Shown in pieces: positions 41,019 through 51,366 of a DNA stretch of 64,000 bases; the stretch's first letter is position 1; the number at the start of each line of letters is the position of its first letter. The stretch spans positions 1-64,000 of the forward strand of contig JAFJTR010000043.1 in assembly GCA_022559985.1 (NCBI GenBank), in the 5' to 3' direction. The position numbers and the translations under genes are program-made. The notes under the pieces are model-generated. The model was not told the origin of the DNA. It worked only from the letters and a program-made list of their open reading frames with translations, and ran no database searches. The stretch is from Parastagonospora avenae f. sp. tritici 18332-5 (Eukaryota > Ascomycota > Dothideomycetes > Pleosporales > Phaeosphaeriaceae).

Positions 41019-41198
41019 TGTCGCAACGAGTGCAAGCAGTGCGCAAGGAATTAAAGATTAAACCGAGGTGTTATTGTATGTAGCTATGAACAGTATATGT
41101 AGTAAATCAGAGGTGGCAGGCACTGCGTAGTACAGCAGTGGAGACGTGAAACTGTGCTACGTAGTGCAAGGAAAAGGAAATACTCTAGAACCGCGACA
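41019..41198. mobile_element. Solo-LTR-like repeat (copy 2)
   Basis: The same length (180 bp) and ends (TGTCGC...GCGACA) as copy 1 at 9527-9706, in the same orientation, with about 91% identity by eye. The flanking five bases differ (CATTA and TGTTT), so no target duplication is visible. It may be an older insertion, one end of a rearranged element, or a recombined LTR. Confidence 0.7.
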
Positions 41199-41843
41199 TG
41201 TTTTGATACCCACCAAAGCGCACATAAGTGTGACCTTTGTAGTTCCAGGCCGCATCTGGAGGGTCATTTGGAGTTCGGATTCGCGCAATGGACATGGCCA
41301 TTGTACATATCTGGCAATGATAGGAAGCCATATGTTGGATGTGGGAGCACAGTGTAGATATGAAGGAGGAAGAAGGTTGTTGTATTGAGAGAGCTACAGC
41401 GAGCAATTATATACACAACTAGATAAATAAGCAGGTGACTAACAGAGTCACGTGAGATGCAGTTCATAGTGTACCGTATGAACTGAGGTGCCGGGCTGAC
41501 ACCATACTTGCTGGAATTATTAGTTAGTCACGCTGAGATCTTGATATGGGTCGGTCTTTGCCTTAGAATTAATAAAGTGTGACGACGCAGATAATACAAG
41601 AGATCCGAATATGGTCCAGGCTCACTCAGAGGCATATGAGAGTGCGTGGGGGATTTGGGGACCTGAGATACAATTGCGACCTAAAGATCTTGTATGAAAG
41701 AATACAGGGGACCTACCAAGGCTAAATGCATGCAATTCTCTTTGTCTCGGTAGTTGCGTCACGCGAAAGGCCCCTTTACTTGAATAGAGAATGGTATCTT
41801 TTCACAACAAACTAAACTATGCAGTATTATAGTAGCTTCGAGC
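41199..41843. other. Intergenic region
   Basis: AT-rich, with no supported gene. A CACGTG core lies near 41450. The minus-strand frames at 41185-41467 have no motif. Confidence 0.4.
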
Positions 41844-43049
41844 TTACGCCCGAGGGTTTCCATTAAACCCAAGAAGGTTGACGGTTCCAGCCGGCACGCC
41901 CGAGATTCTGTTAATGTTCGCTAAGCTTGTTATACGTGAGGCAAGGTCAGCTGGTGTTCTGATCCCCTCATATGCTAAGAGATATGCAGCAAGACCAGCA
42001 ATATGCGGCGCCGCCATCGAAGTACCCGACAGTGTAGCTGTGCCACCGCCCCTCCACGTCGACAGAATTGCGACACCGGGCGCCAGAATATCGACCGAGG
42101 CACCAAAGTTGGAGATAGTGGAAAATCTGTCACTGGAATCTATGGAACCGACTGTGAAGACGCTGGGCTCAGACGCGGGCGAGTAATCAATAGAATCTGC
42201 AGCAGAGTTGCCCGCTGAGACGGCGAGGAAGAGACCTGAGGATACAGCGCTGGCAGCAGCCGAATTGAGGGCATCGGATTTTCCGGTGTTGAAGGACAAA
42301 TTGGCGACTGAGCCTTTGCAGCCCCGGGATTTGGCGTCGTTGGTAGCAAAGTCGATACCTGCGAGTACGCCCGACAACGAGCCCGTACCATCGGCACCAA
42401 GGACCTTAACAGCGAAGAGCTTGACTTTCTTAGAAACGCCGTAGGTCTTTGAGCCAATGATGCCAGCGATGTGGGTGCCATGGCCGCTGCCATCAGTGTT
42501 CGAACCATCATCCACAAAGTTAGCGAGGAAGGTCGCACGGCCTTCGAACTCGCGGTGCGTAGTCTCAATTCCGGAGTCGACAACATAGGCACAGATTCCA
42601 GCTCCAGCAGTGCTGTCGTAGACATATCTTCCGGAGTTGGTGGCCTTCGAGGACAGTCTACTTAGGCCCCAGGTAGAGGACGAAGTATACTGTGTTACAG
42701 GAGATCTTTTTACGATGTTCTCAACACGGTCAATGTCGGACTGAATGATCTGGTCTTGCTCAACCAATTCGACGGTGGGGTGTTGGCGGATTTGCTGGAC
42801 CGCGCTATCGGTTGTTGTAACGGCAAAGCCAGCGAAGCTGCCAAAATTATAGATGTGGTTGATGTATGCCTGTCCCGTTCCAGCTTGGAAGAGATTATTG
42901 ATAAGGTTTAGGATGCTGTGTTCGAGAAGTGCATTGGACTTGAACTTGACAATGTATTGGCCTGGGATCGGTGTACCATCACGACGGGCGAGGGGTGCTG
43001 GTGCCGCGATTGCCAAAGTCAAAAGTGCTAGAAGGGCTTGGAACTTCAT
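41844..43049 (-). CDS. Secreted proteinase-K-like subtilase (alkaline protease, S8A)
   Basis: A 401-residue intronless gene. The signal peptide is residues 1-16. An I9 propeptide follows (QYIVKFKS, HPTVELVEQDQ). The mature domain starts near SSSTWGLSRLSSK. Catalytic Asp is in YVVDSGIETTHREFEG, His in GHGTHIAGIIG, the oxyanion Asn in LAVSAGNSAADS and Ser in GTSMAAPHIAGLAAYLL. Length and order are those of fungal alkaline protease and proteinase K. It is expected to be secreted and active. It differs in architecture from the 893-residue subtilase at 19724, having no insert and no Fn3-like tail. A TATA-like GATATAAG on the minus strand (43206-43213) lies about 157 bases upstream. Confidence 0.95.
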   Translation of the reverse strand: MKFQALLALLTLAIAAPAPLARRDGTPIPGQYIVKFKSNALLEHSILNLINNLFQAGTGQAYINHIYNFGSFAGFAVTTTDSAVQQIRQHPTVELVEQDQIIQSDIDRVENIVKRSPVTQYTSSSTWGLSRLSSKATNSGRYVYDSTAGAGICAYVVDSGIETTHREFEGRATFLANFVDDGSNTDGSGHGTHIAGIIGSKTYGVSKKVKLFAVKVLGADGTGSLSGVLAGIDFATNDAKSRGCKGSVANLSFNTGKSDALNSAAASAVSSGLFLAVSAGNSAADSIDYSPASEPSVFTVGSIDSSDRFSTISNFGASVDILAPGVAILSTWRGGGTATLSGTSMAAPHIAGLAAYLLAYEGIRTPADLASRITSLANINRISGVPAGTVNLLGFNGNPRA

Positions 43050-44348
43050 GTCAAAAGCAGGATTTGAAGAGAGGACTTGCAGCCAAATCGACTTTAAGAG
43101 CTTCTAGTGAAATAGGGTAGAAAGATGAGATGAGCAGCTGTTGACTGTGATGATGTGAACTGCAGAGCACTGGAAGGCGCATGACTGAACATGCTTCTTA
43201 GGTGCCTTATATCCTTAGAAATATTATTTGTAAAACTCGAGCTTCAGATGGAGAATGCCGGCCTATCTTCTCGTCAATGAAGCCGGACGCCGATAGTGTA
43301 AAGGGTAGTTACGACATTGCTGCTTAGAATGCACGCAATAACCACAATTTGCCGCATCAGACGTAGTACGCAAGGAACCAGCCCTAAAACGGGTGTTTTC
43401 TCAAAGTTAGTACTACTGCGACGGAGTCCCAGCCGGCCAAAGCCTCTTGGTGCGTGAAAATGAGGACTTTATAGAGTGCGGAGCAGTTCTACTATCTGAA
43501 CAGCCGGAATGTATCTAGGTACTCAACAATGTTGAGTTTTTCCGTGTTGCGTCGATCTTGATAGACAGTCATTTGCAAGTCTTCTACGACAGCCGTTGAC
43601 TGCGACAGGATAACACGAATACCAACTAGGCGAGTTTGAAGTCACGCTTGGTGTCTTGCTAACTCCATCGATAAACTTTCGGCAGACAACTCCGAGCGGA
43701 GGTCTTTTCCGAATGTCTACCTTCTTTGTTCTTGCAGTGTACTATAGGACAGATCCCAATCGTGCCTGTATTGCCCGCGATCGAATGGCCTCGAACCTGG
43801 CGACCTAGCTAGTCAATCCGCGGAGTCTCTGGAATGGCCTATCGGCACTAAAAGACATATTACGTTCCCGTCGATTCTCTACGCATATTTGCTGAGCGCA
43901 CTTACCCGCGTGATCAGGACTACGCGGTGAAATGTTGGACGGGCATTCCGGCTGCTGGTCCGCGCTCAGCGGACGATTCAATTAGCTTATCTGTTCACGG
44001 AATCATGCTGGCACCTATTTCATGGTCAATCTTCGTGGTGATGCTGATGATGCCGAGGAAGTCGCCAGGCTTGATGCTAGCATGTCTCTGTCACCTATCT
44101 CCGCTCTCTATGGAGTGGTCTTACGTTATATCAGGAGATATTTTGATGACAGCTGTGCCTTGGTCCCGTGTAATGATTATCAAGAATGAGGATTGCTTGG
44201 TGTGCGCTATGGTGGCAGAATGTGGAGCTCAGGGGCTTTCGACGGCGCCTACTTCGTTCTAGGAAGAAGTCTGGATTAGAAAGATAACAGTTCATCATTG
44301 CTTACAGTGGGGAGGGATCGTGCGAGAAAGTGGATAGACCGACAAGCT
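43050..44348. other. Promoter of the subtilase and gene-poor sequence
   Basis: The first 170 bases hold the subtilase leader and its TATA-like box. The rest has no supported gene; the frame at 43927-44262 has no recognised motif. Confidence 0.4.
43206..43213 (-). promoter_or_regulatory. TATA-like box GATATAAG
   Basis: Read on the minus strand, it lies about 157 bases upstream of the proteinase-K-like start codon and is identical to the boxes at 12391, 15109 and 31614. Confidence 0.5.
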
Positions 44349-44990
44349 TTATCGCGCCTCTCTTCCTAATCCGCAGACCGAAAATCCTGCAATGGGCAAG
44401 TCAGTTGATGCTCGCAGTTTCCATTGATCAAAATGACGTACCTTGCTAGCCCGGGAACTTCCTTCTAGCCGGTCAGTCTTGGTCGTGTTTGTCTCGTCAA
44501 CTTCCTCTGCGCCAATATCCATTAGCTCTATCATTGCCTATGCATCTGCAACCGCATCTTTACGCCCAAACAGGGCTTGCTCGACTGCGTCATCTGGATC
44601 GTAGTCGTAGGTGATGGGCTTCTACTCTCGCAAGATTTTGTAGCACTCATCTAGCAATGCGCGAATCTCGCTCATGTCGGCATCCAGGGCAGCATCTTCT
44701 CCTTCTCGGTGCCAGCGCCGCTGAATCCGCCATATCGACTATGCTTCGATACGACAACCATTTGCATCGTACCAATCTTCAAGCGCGGAGGCAAGCAGAA
44801 GCAGCAACTTCATCTTGTGATAGCGGGGAACACTAGCCTCGGCTAGCAGCTTGCGGTCTTTGATGATGCCTTCCTCCATTTGATCTTTTCGGCAGAGGCG
44901 GGCCGCTTCATTGGACCCATCGGTGAAGTGTTTGTTGGCAGTCCAGCTCCCGTGCATGATGTGTTGTTTTCTAAGAGGTGTCGGTGGCAA
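44349..44990 (-). pseudogene. Relic frame with three in-frame TAG stops
   Basis: One minus-strand register stays protein-like for 642 bases (acidic helical text such as GEDAALDADMSEIRALLDECY and ELMDIGAEEVDETN) but is interrupted by TAG at 44739-44741, 44622-44624 and 44538-44540. All three interruptions are TAG, which a single C-to-T change in a CAG codon would create, and the C would have stood before A, the preferred context of repeat-induced point mutation. The family is not recognised and no reliable start codon exists. The text is not repetitive within the window. Confidence 0.45.
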
Positions 44991-45313
44991 AGAGTTGGAG
45001 CTGTAGGTGAGAGAGACAGAAGCTACCTAGGTAGTAACCACGTCCGTATATGCTAGCGCAATTGAAAGCAAACGCCCACAACACTCCGCAACAGCAAGCC
45101 CGCGCAAAGGCAAAGTTCTCTCGTACCTGTCTTCTCGTGTTCCCATTTGAGTTGCCCGTCTATGTACTTTTGAACCACTTCAAAAACATTTGACAAATCC
45201 TGAAATCTACCTACGTTCGACTGCATGGTCTCACATACTCAGTGAGATGCCACAAAAGGCAACACCATGAAGCGGCACTCGCGAAGCATCTACAGGTTAG
45301 AGCATAAATCCTA

Positions 45314-45927
45314 AGATGAAATTCGGCTCATCCGCTCTAGCTTCGAGCAAGTCTACTCCAAAAAAATGCTGCACAAGCAGTCACAAGTGATGCTTTCGAA
45401 TTGAAGTTCGCACCTAATCCGCACCTAGCCCAAGAACAAAGCGAGCCCACAAGAAGTTCGCGGAAAGAAGAAATAATCTGCAATTCAAGCTGACAAACTG
45501 TCGCCCTGATGAGGCATCAGCGGAGGGCGACATATCGGTCCTTCAACTCGACAACATCACTATCAGTCCGGATCCTAGTACCGATGTTCTAAACCAGTCC
45601 ATCACTCTTGCAAAGGACAGGAATCTTCCGCCATCGCTAACGGTGCATCATGAGTACACGCCATCATTCGACTACGACACCGAACGCGTTCTCAGAATGC
45701 CTCAACACAACGACGCCAACCGATGTTATGCGCTACAAGGGGATGATCTCAGCCTCTATGATCGCGACCTGTCTAACAGCTTGACAACGGGGGCGGCTAT
45801 CTTACAGGCCAAGAACATTCGCGATCCTAGTGCAACGCCTATGAGCTTGTTCTCACTGAACATCACTGATCCCTATACCGAGATCTTTCCACCTTGCAAT
45901 GCCCAAAATTACAAAGAGAAGTGGTAG
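45314..45927 (+). pseudogene. Possible decayed gene of unknown family
   Basis: An ATG at about 45315 opens MKFGSSALASSKSTPKK. Further protein-like text (DAFELKFAPNPHLAQEQ) then appears in another frame. A long frame without its own start follows from about 45421 to the TAG at 45925-45927 (LQLDNITISPDPSTD, SFDYDTERVLRM). The shifts between frames could be small introns, but no good splice sites were seen, so a relic is more likely. No domain is recognised. Confidence 0.3.
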
Positions 45928-47115
45928 CCATGTAATTATGCCATGTCAGTATGTAGTCGGTGTCGCAGTGCTGGCAAGGATGGGCAGTGCATCGCAATGT
46001 GCGGAATCCAGCATCAAGGTACCTGCCTAATCGGCTCGCAACAGTTCGTGATCGTCGAGTGACTAGCCTAGAAAGCTTCACTATATTTCAAAGCGTCCTT
46101 TGTAAGTTTACAGAGAATGAAGACGGTCGCGATGCATTATGCTTCGTTTATCAATGTCTGGAAGATCTTCGAAGTACTAGGGGATACTGCCACTGGAGTT
46201 TGAACGACGTCTTGGATATTTTCACGAATCATTCCCAGGTCCGGTGAGGCGAAGGTGAATGGAAAGCCTTGCATACCTGTATACTTAGAGCATCCAGGAG
46301 CCATCGCATCATGTCATGTATCTTCTATCATAAGATGTGTCCCATCATAATACTCAGCATGTACGAGTCATGGTGAAATCAGCGAAAACCTTAAACATGT
46401 ACACTGCTTAAATGCACGGCTTTTACTACCACATTAGGCTATTCCAATGGTCTTACCACGTCTTTGCAGCGGTATGCGATCGTTCTGCGGAGTTGGCTCT
46501 CGTTTCAGCGCAGCGCATTACTTAGCTGTGTTAGGAAGCCGGCATTTGCGGAGAATTTACTGGGGCTATTCGGCCTTACGTCCCGTGTAGACATCTTGGC
46601 GCAACGCTACGTTAAAAGTCAAGGCTATACTATTGGCGGATCAACTGCTAGTAAATGAAACATGAAAATCATTCTTATATGAACTTAGAGCCGGCGAAAC
46701 ATTTTGCTCGAATATGTATCAAGCAAGGCTGCGTGCGGTCCTACAATTGACTTGAAGGATCTGTGACCGCTCGGTACGAGGCTAGGCGCGCTGTCACTGA
46801 CTCCGCAGGTGACCACTAGAGATTAAGTACTATGCGGAGATACAAAGAGGTGGAGGCGGAGATTGATGGGCGACTTGGTCCAGTGAAGGCAACGTCCTGT
46901 CACTTGTGGGACATCACTAACTTCAATATGTTCGGTCCGAAGTTTACCCTCCACTTGCCTCGTTTTCGGCCGCAAGCTAGGGACGCTTTGCTTGCAGCGC
47001 CTGAGACAAGTTAGAACTAGTTCTTGCGTGAGTTGAGAATAAGAAGGAGGACGTCCTGACCCTCTTGCTTGATCAGCGCGCCATCATCAACCTTCGCATC
47101 TGGAACTCTGTCATC
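45928..47115. other. Intergenic region upstream of the xylanase
   Basis: No gene supported. The frames at 45960-46247, 46464-46658 and 46832-47014 are short and without motifs. The last 100 bases are the xylanase leader. Confidence 0.4.
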
Positions 47116-48345
47116 ATGCACTTTTCTACTCTCTCACTCCTCCTTCTCCCGACTGCCGTCTTCGGACAGTCATTGAACGCAAAGTTTAAGGCGAAGGGAA
47201 AGCTGTATTTTGGTACTGAGATCGACCACTACCACCTGAATAACGCTCCCTTGACCACCATCGTCAAGAACACATTTGGACAGATCACCAATGAGAACAG
47301 CATGAAATGGGATGCTATTGAGCGTGAGTAATCTTGCGACGGAAACCATAGTCGCGCACTGACGGGTCGCATGCAGCATCCCGAGGATCGTTCAACTACG
47401 CCAACGCCGACAAGGTCGTCGCCTTTGCCCAGCAGAATGGCAAGCTCATGCGTGGTCATACTCTCCTCTGGCACAAGCAGTTGCCGTCGTGGGTGACATC
47501 GATCAACGACCGCAACACCCTGACAACCGTCATTCAGAACCACGTGACCAATGTCGTCAACCACTACAAGGGCAAGATTGTCCAATGGGACGTAGTCAAC
47601 GAGATACTCGGCGGTGAGTCTATTTACTTGTTATCATATTGTTATGTTGCTTCCAGAAGTCGTGGTTGAGGTTGTGGGTGATGCGTGAACCAGCACGGGT
47701 CACGTGCCATTAACCCGCACCACCCATCTTCTTCCAGAACATGGACAACAACAGGTCACGCTCTATATTCGTGCGACTCACGCTAGCCCTCACGTTTGTT
47801 CAAAATCATTTGCTGACTGGTGTGTAGAGGACGGCAACTTGCGAACAGACAGTGTCTTCACCCGCGTGCTCGGCGAGGACTTTGTTGGCATTGCTTTCCG
47901 TGCCGCTCGTGCCGCTGATCCTAATGCCAAACTCTACATTAACGACTACAACCTCGACATCGCCAACTACGCTAAGACGACCGGCATGGTTCGCCAGGTT
48001 AACAAGTGGATTTCGCAGGGCATTCCCATCGACGGCATTGGTTCGCAAGCCCATCTTGCTGCTCCCGGCGGATGGAACCCCGCTTCTGGTGTTCCTAATG
48101 CCCTCAGAACTCTTGCCGGCGCCAACGTCAAGGAGGTTTCCATCACTGAGCTGGACATCGCTGGTGCGGCCGCCAACGACTACCTGACGGTAATGAACGC
48201 TTGTTTGAGTGTGCAAAAGTGTGTAGGCATCACGGTCTGGGGTGTATCCGACAAGGATAGCTGGAGGGCCGACTCCAACCCCCTGTTGTTCGACAGGAAC
48301 TACCAGCCCAAGCAGGCTTACACCACTCTTCTCAACGCGTTGTAA
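47116..48345 (+). CDS. Secreted endo-1,4-beta-xylanase, GH10
   Basis: Three exons (47116-47323, 47377-47613, 47828-48345) give 320 residues with consistent frame. The signal peptide is MHFSTLSLLLLPTAVFG. GH10 blocks in order are YFGTEIDHYHL, ITNENSMKWDAIE, GKLMRGHTLLWHKQLPSWV, WDVVNEILG (acid/base Glu), LYINDYNLD, GIGSQAHL, VSITELDIAG (nucleophile Glu) and GITVWGVSDKDSWR. All catalytic residues are present and there is no carbohydrate-binding module. It hydrolyses xylan in plant cell walls outside the cell. Intron 1 is 53 nt, but intron 2 is 214 nt, four times the usual length here, and might hide a small extra exon. Confidence 0.95.
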
Positions 48346-48799
48346 GCAACTTCTGTATCAAGTAACTCATCAGATGAGGGCAGAGGTCATACTTACCATC
48401 GGACACCTGTACATATAACCGATGCTATGCATGTGTACATAAAATCCATACAATTCACTCACAAAAGAGCGAGTTATACCACACCTCACATTGCTCACTA
48501 GTCCTCAATTGCAAGACTTACTTTCGCGATTGTATTGCTTCCAGCTCAGTCTAATCCAAGCTGTGTCGAAAGGCGATATTTTCAATTTCGAGTGACTGGA
48601 GCACAATGTGGTATTATGGGTGATGACAAAAATACACCTTCGGCCTTCAATGGAACTTGGAGTCGGTCGAAATAGCAAGATCGACGCATCGTAACAGCAA
48701 ATGGCGTAAATATTTTGGCAAATTTAGAGCTATCAATATTGCATACTATGATGGTCCCTGAAGAACCATTAGCCTTCTCGACCTCCACCATCATTTGCG
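48346..48799. other. Intergenic region between convergent genes
   Basis: 3' flanks of the xylanase and of the allantoate-permease-type gene. Nothing recognisable. Confidence 0.45.
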
Positions 48800-50700
48800 C
48801 TACAAAGTATAAACAAACTCCGGGTTCTCTCTATCAGTCAAATCAAGCCATCTATCCAGCGTCAGCATCCAGTCCATCAGTTCCATCATCGAAATTACTT
48901 ACTCCTGATTCGGAATATGCACATACTCCGGCGCCGCCCTAATCTGCGCCTTCTTCTTATTCTGCCATACGCAGTAACAGTGGATGAACGCCAATATACC
49001 AAGACAAACGCCCCAGCTTACAATGATAGTGATCTCAGCAGGCACATAACGAGGCGCATCTTTCGGTCGGAAAGTCTGCGGCCCTACTCGAAGTCAGTGC
49101 GGTGAACGAATTTTAGTTTTGTGTCAACATACCAATAATATTCCCCACACAGTATCCAATCAAATACATCGCCGCCACCGTCGTCTTCTTCGTATACCCA
49201 GCAACATTACTCGATATCAAACTCAGCAGCGCAACGAATGGCGTCGGACTCGCTTGAGTCAAGTAGTATCCCGCCAGTCGGCCGCTGTTATTATCCAGCG
49301 GCAATGCGACGATGAGAACCATCCCGAGAATGGCGGTACATAGCCCGATCATGGAGATGAGTATGCGGTAGCCGTACTTGTCGCCCGCCCAGCCGCATGC
49401 GATCAGGAAGACCACTTCGACGGCGCCTCCGGGGGTGCCGTAGAGTAGGGATTGTTCAGGCGTGTAGCCGAAGGACACGATTAGTTGGGAGAAGAAGTTT
49501 GATATGCCGCCTGGATGTGCGTTAGCTCTAACACACTCAAGTGAGCAGAGAATGGGAATAGGGGTGGCGCACCATTCGGTATGTCAGCTATCAAAGCATA
49601 TAAGAAAAACGCCCAACTCAAAGGATCGAGTAGCGCTTCTTTCAGCTGGTAGAATTTGAAGTGCTTATTGCCTACGCCCTGGCCGTTCATGCGGATGCGC
49701 TCGACGGCGAGGATGCGGTCTTCTTTGCTCAGCCACCGGCAGTTCATTTGGTTATCTGGCACAATCCAGAGGAAGATGATGCCGAGGAGTGTAGTCAGCA
49801 GACCGGTAGCCAGGAAGACGATTTTCCAGGGCTCGATTGTCGTGCCGGTCTTGCGACATCCGACTGCGATGCCGTAGGCAAGACATCCACCGAAGATCTG
49901 GAGACTTCATCAGCTTGACGGGATGGTGTGCCGATGAAGTGGTACGAACTTGGGCAAAGCCGTTGAAAGAGAACCAAATTCCCGTCCTCGCTCCCTGCTC
50001 TTTCTTCGTGTACCACTGGCTGGTAAACAGCGCGAATCCTGGGGTGACTGCAGACTCAAACACACCAAGGAAAAAGCGAATAGCAATCGCGCCAGCGTAA
50101 TTTTCAACCGCAGCGAAGCAGGACAGCACGATGCCCCACATGATGATATTGAATGCCGCTATAACATGTCAGCCAAACAACCCTTCAAATTCTCGACAAC
50201 CTTGAATGTCGTACAATACTTCCCCAGCGGCAGGACCTGCAGCAGCCTGGTCGTCGGATACTCCCAAGCAATATATCCAAAGTAAAACATGGAGCCCAGC
50301 CACTGATACTGATCCCCTTGCAAATCAATCCCAGACTTGAGTTTATTATCCGACGGAGGCGAGCGCAAGCCCATGATACTCGCATAACTCAGCGTCGTCT
50401 TGTCGAGATAATTCAGCCCGTAAACAATGCACATGATCTGGTTTTGTCAATCCCCGTTCTTGAGAGTTTCGAAAAAGCTGTACGTACCGGCATCAAATGC
50501 CTATCAATCTTCTTCAACAACGCCCGACTCTTCTCCTCTGTCAACTCAATAACCTGCCCATCCAAGCCTTCAAATGCCTTCATCGCCGCATCCGCATCGT
50601 GCGAGTGTTTCTGCAATTTCTCGCCAATCTTGCCCTTGAGGCCTAGGGATGTGTCTTTCTCCATATCGTGCGACCCGGGCGTCTCAGTTGCATTCGCCAT
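48800..50700 (-). CDS. MFS transporter, allantoate permease (Dal5) family
   Basis: Seven exons give 526 residues with all junctions in frame: 50700-50488, 50437-50215, 50158-49950, 49897-49573, 49510-49133, 49083-48903 and 48851-48800. Introns are 49-62 nt. The anion:cation symporter signature is present: IDRHLMP joined to IMCIVYGLNYLDKTTLSYAS, then GDQYQWLGSMFYFGYIAWEYPTTRLLQ, FFLGVFESAVTPGFALFTSQWY and WIVPDNQMNCRWLSKEDRILAVERIR. The last exon is only 52 bases and supplies the family ending DLTDRENPEFVYTL; reading straight through the GTAAGT donor would stop falsely at 48899. The substrate may be allantoate, a ureide, a vitamin or another organic anion. Confidence 0.88.
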
Positions 50701-51366
50701 GTCGACTACGCAGTCAGGTGTCAAACATCGCGACCATGCAATCGCTCAACAGCTTAAATATAACCCCCAAACACTCCGCTCTCGGCTGATATGATCCGAC
50801 ATCATCGCCCTTCGCGCCGTTGACGTCCACGATAAGGGTCGGCCGCCTGCGGGGTCGATCCGCAGGCTACCTTCGATAGCGGGCGATGTCACATCAACAT
50901 TACCCGATCAGGCAGCTACAAATGCAGCTTGTCGCACACAAGCGCACGCGATAGCGACACAAGAGGTTGATAAAGCACACCTGTATCTTGGCGAACGGAA
51001 GTCGCGCTTCGGGGTTCAGTGATGTCAGGTTTGGAGTTTCAACCTCGCTTAGCACGAGTTTTAAGTCGATTAAGCATAAAATAAGCGTAAAATGACAGGA
51101 GTGCAGATGACTTAATGCAAACATGGTCGCATGAATTTGGTGGAATGCTATAATTGAAGCAACTATAGAAACAGACATGAGCACATGATAGGAGCCATTG
51201 TTCCCTTGGCCCTTGCTGCCATTTTGCTCGAAACGCCGTAAACCCCAGGCATGGTGAAGCCGTCCCTTTGAACGCCGCCGATGCAGATCATAAATGCAAA
51301 AAAAGGTTCCACCCTAGTTATGTAGAAAGAAAGCAGTACCGAAACACAATACTACATGGTTGAGCT
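50701..51366. other. Intergenic region
   Basis: Promoter side of the allantoate-permease-type gene and 3' side of the WOPR gene. No gene supported; the minus-strand frame at 50900-51184 has no motif. Confidence 0.4.

Noticed and set aside
43770..43800. B-box-like GGTTCGAGGCC on the minus strand, possible tRNA
   Set aside because: No matching A box or cloverleaf could be drawn at the right distance.
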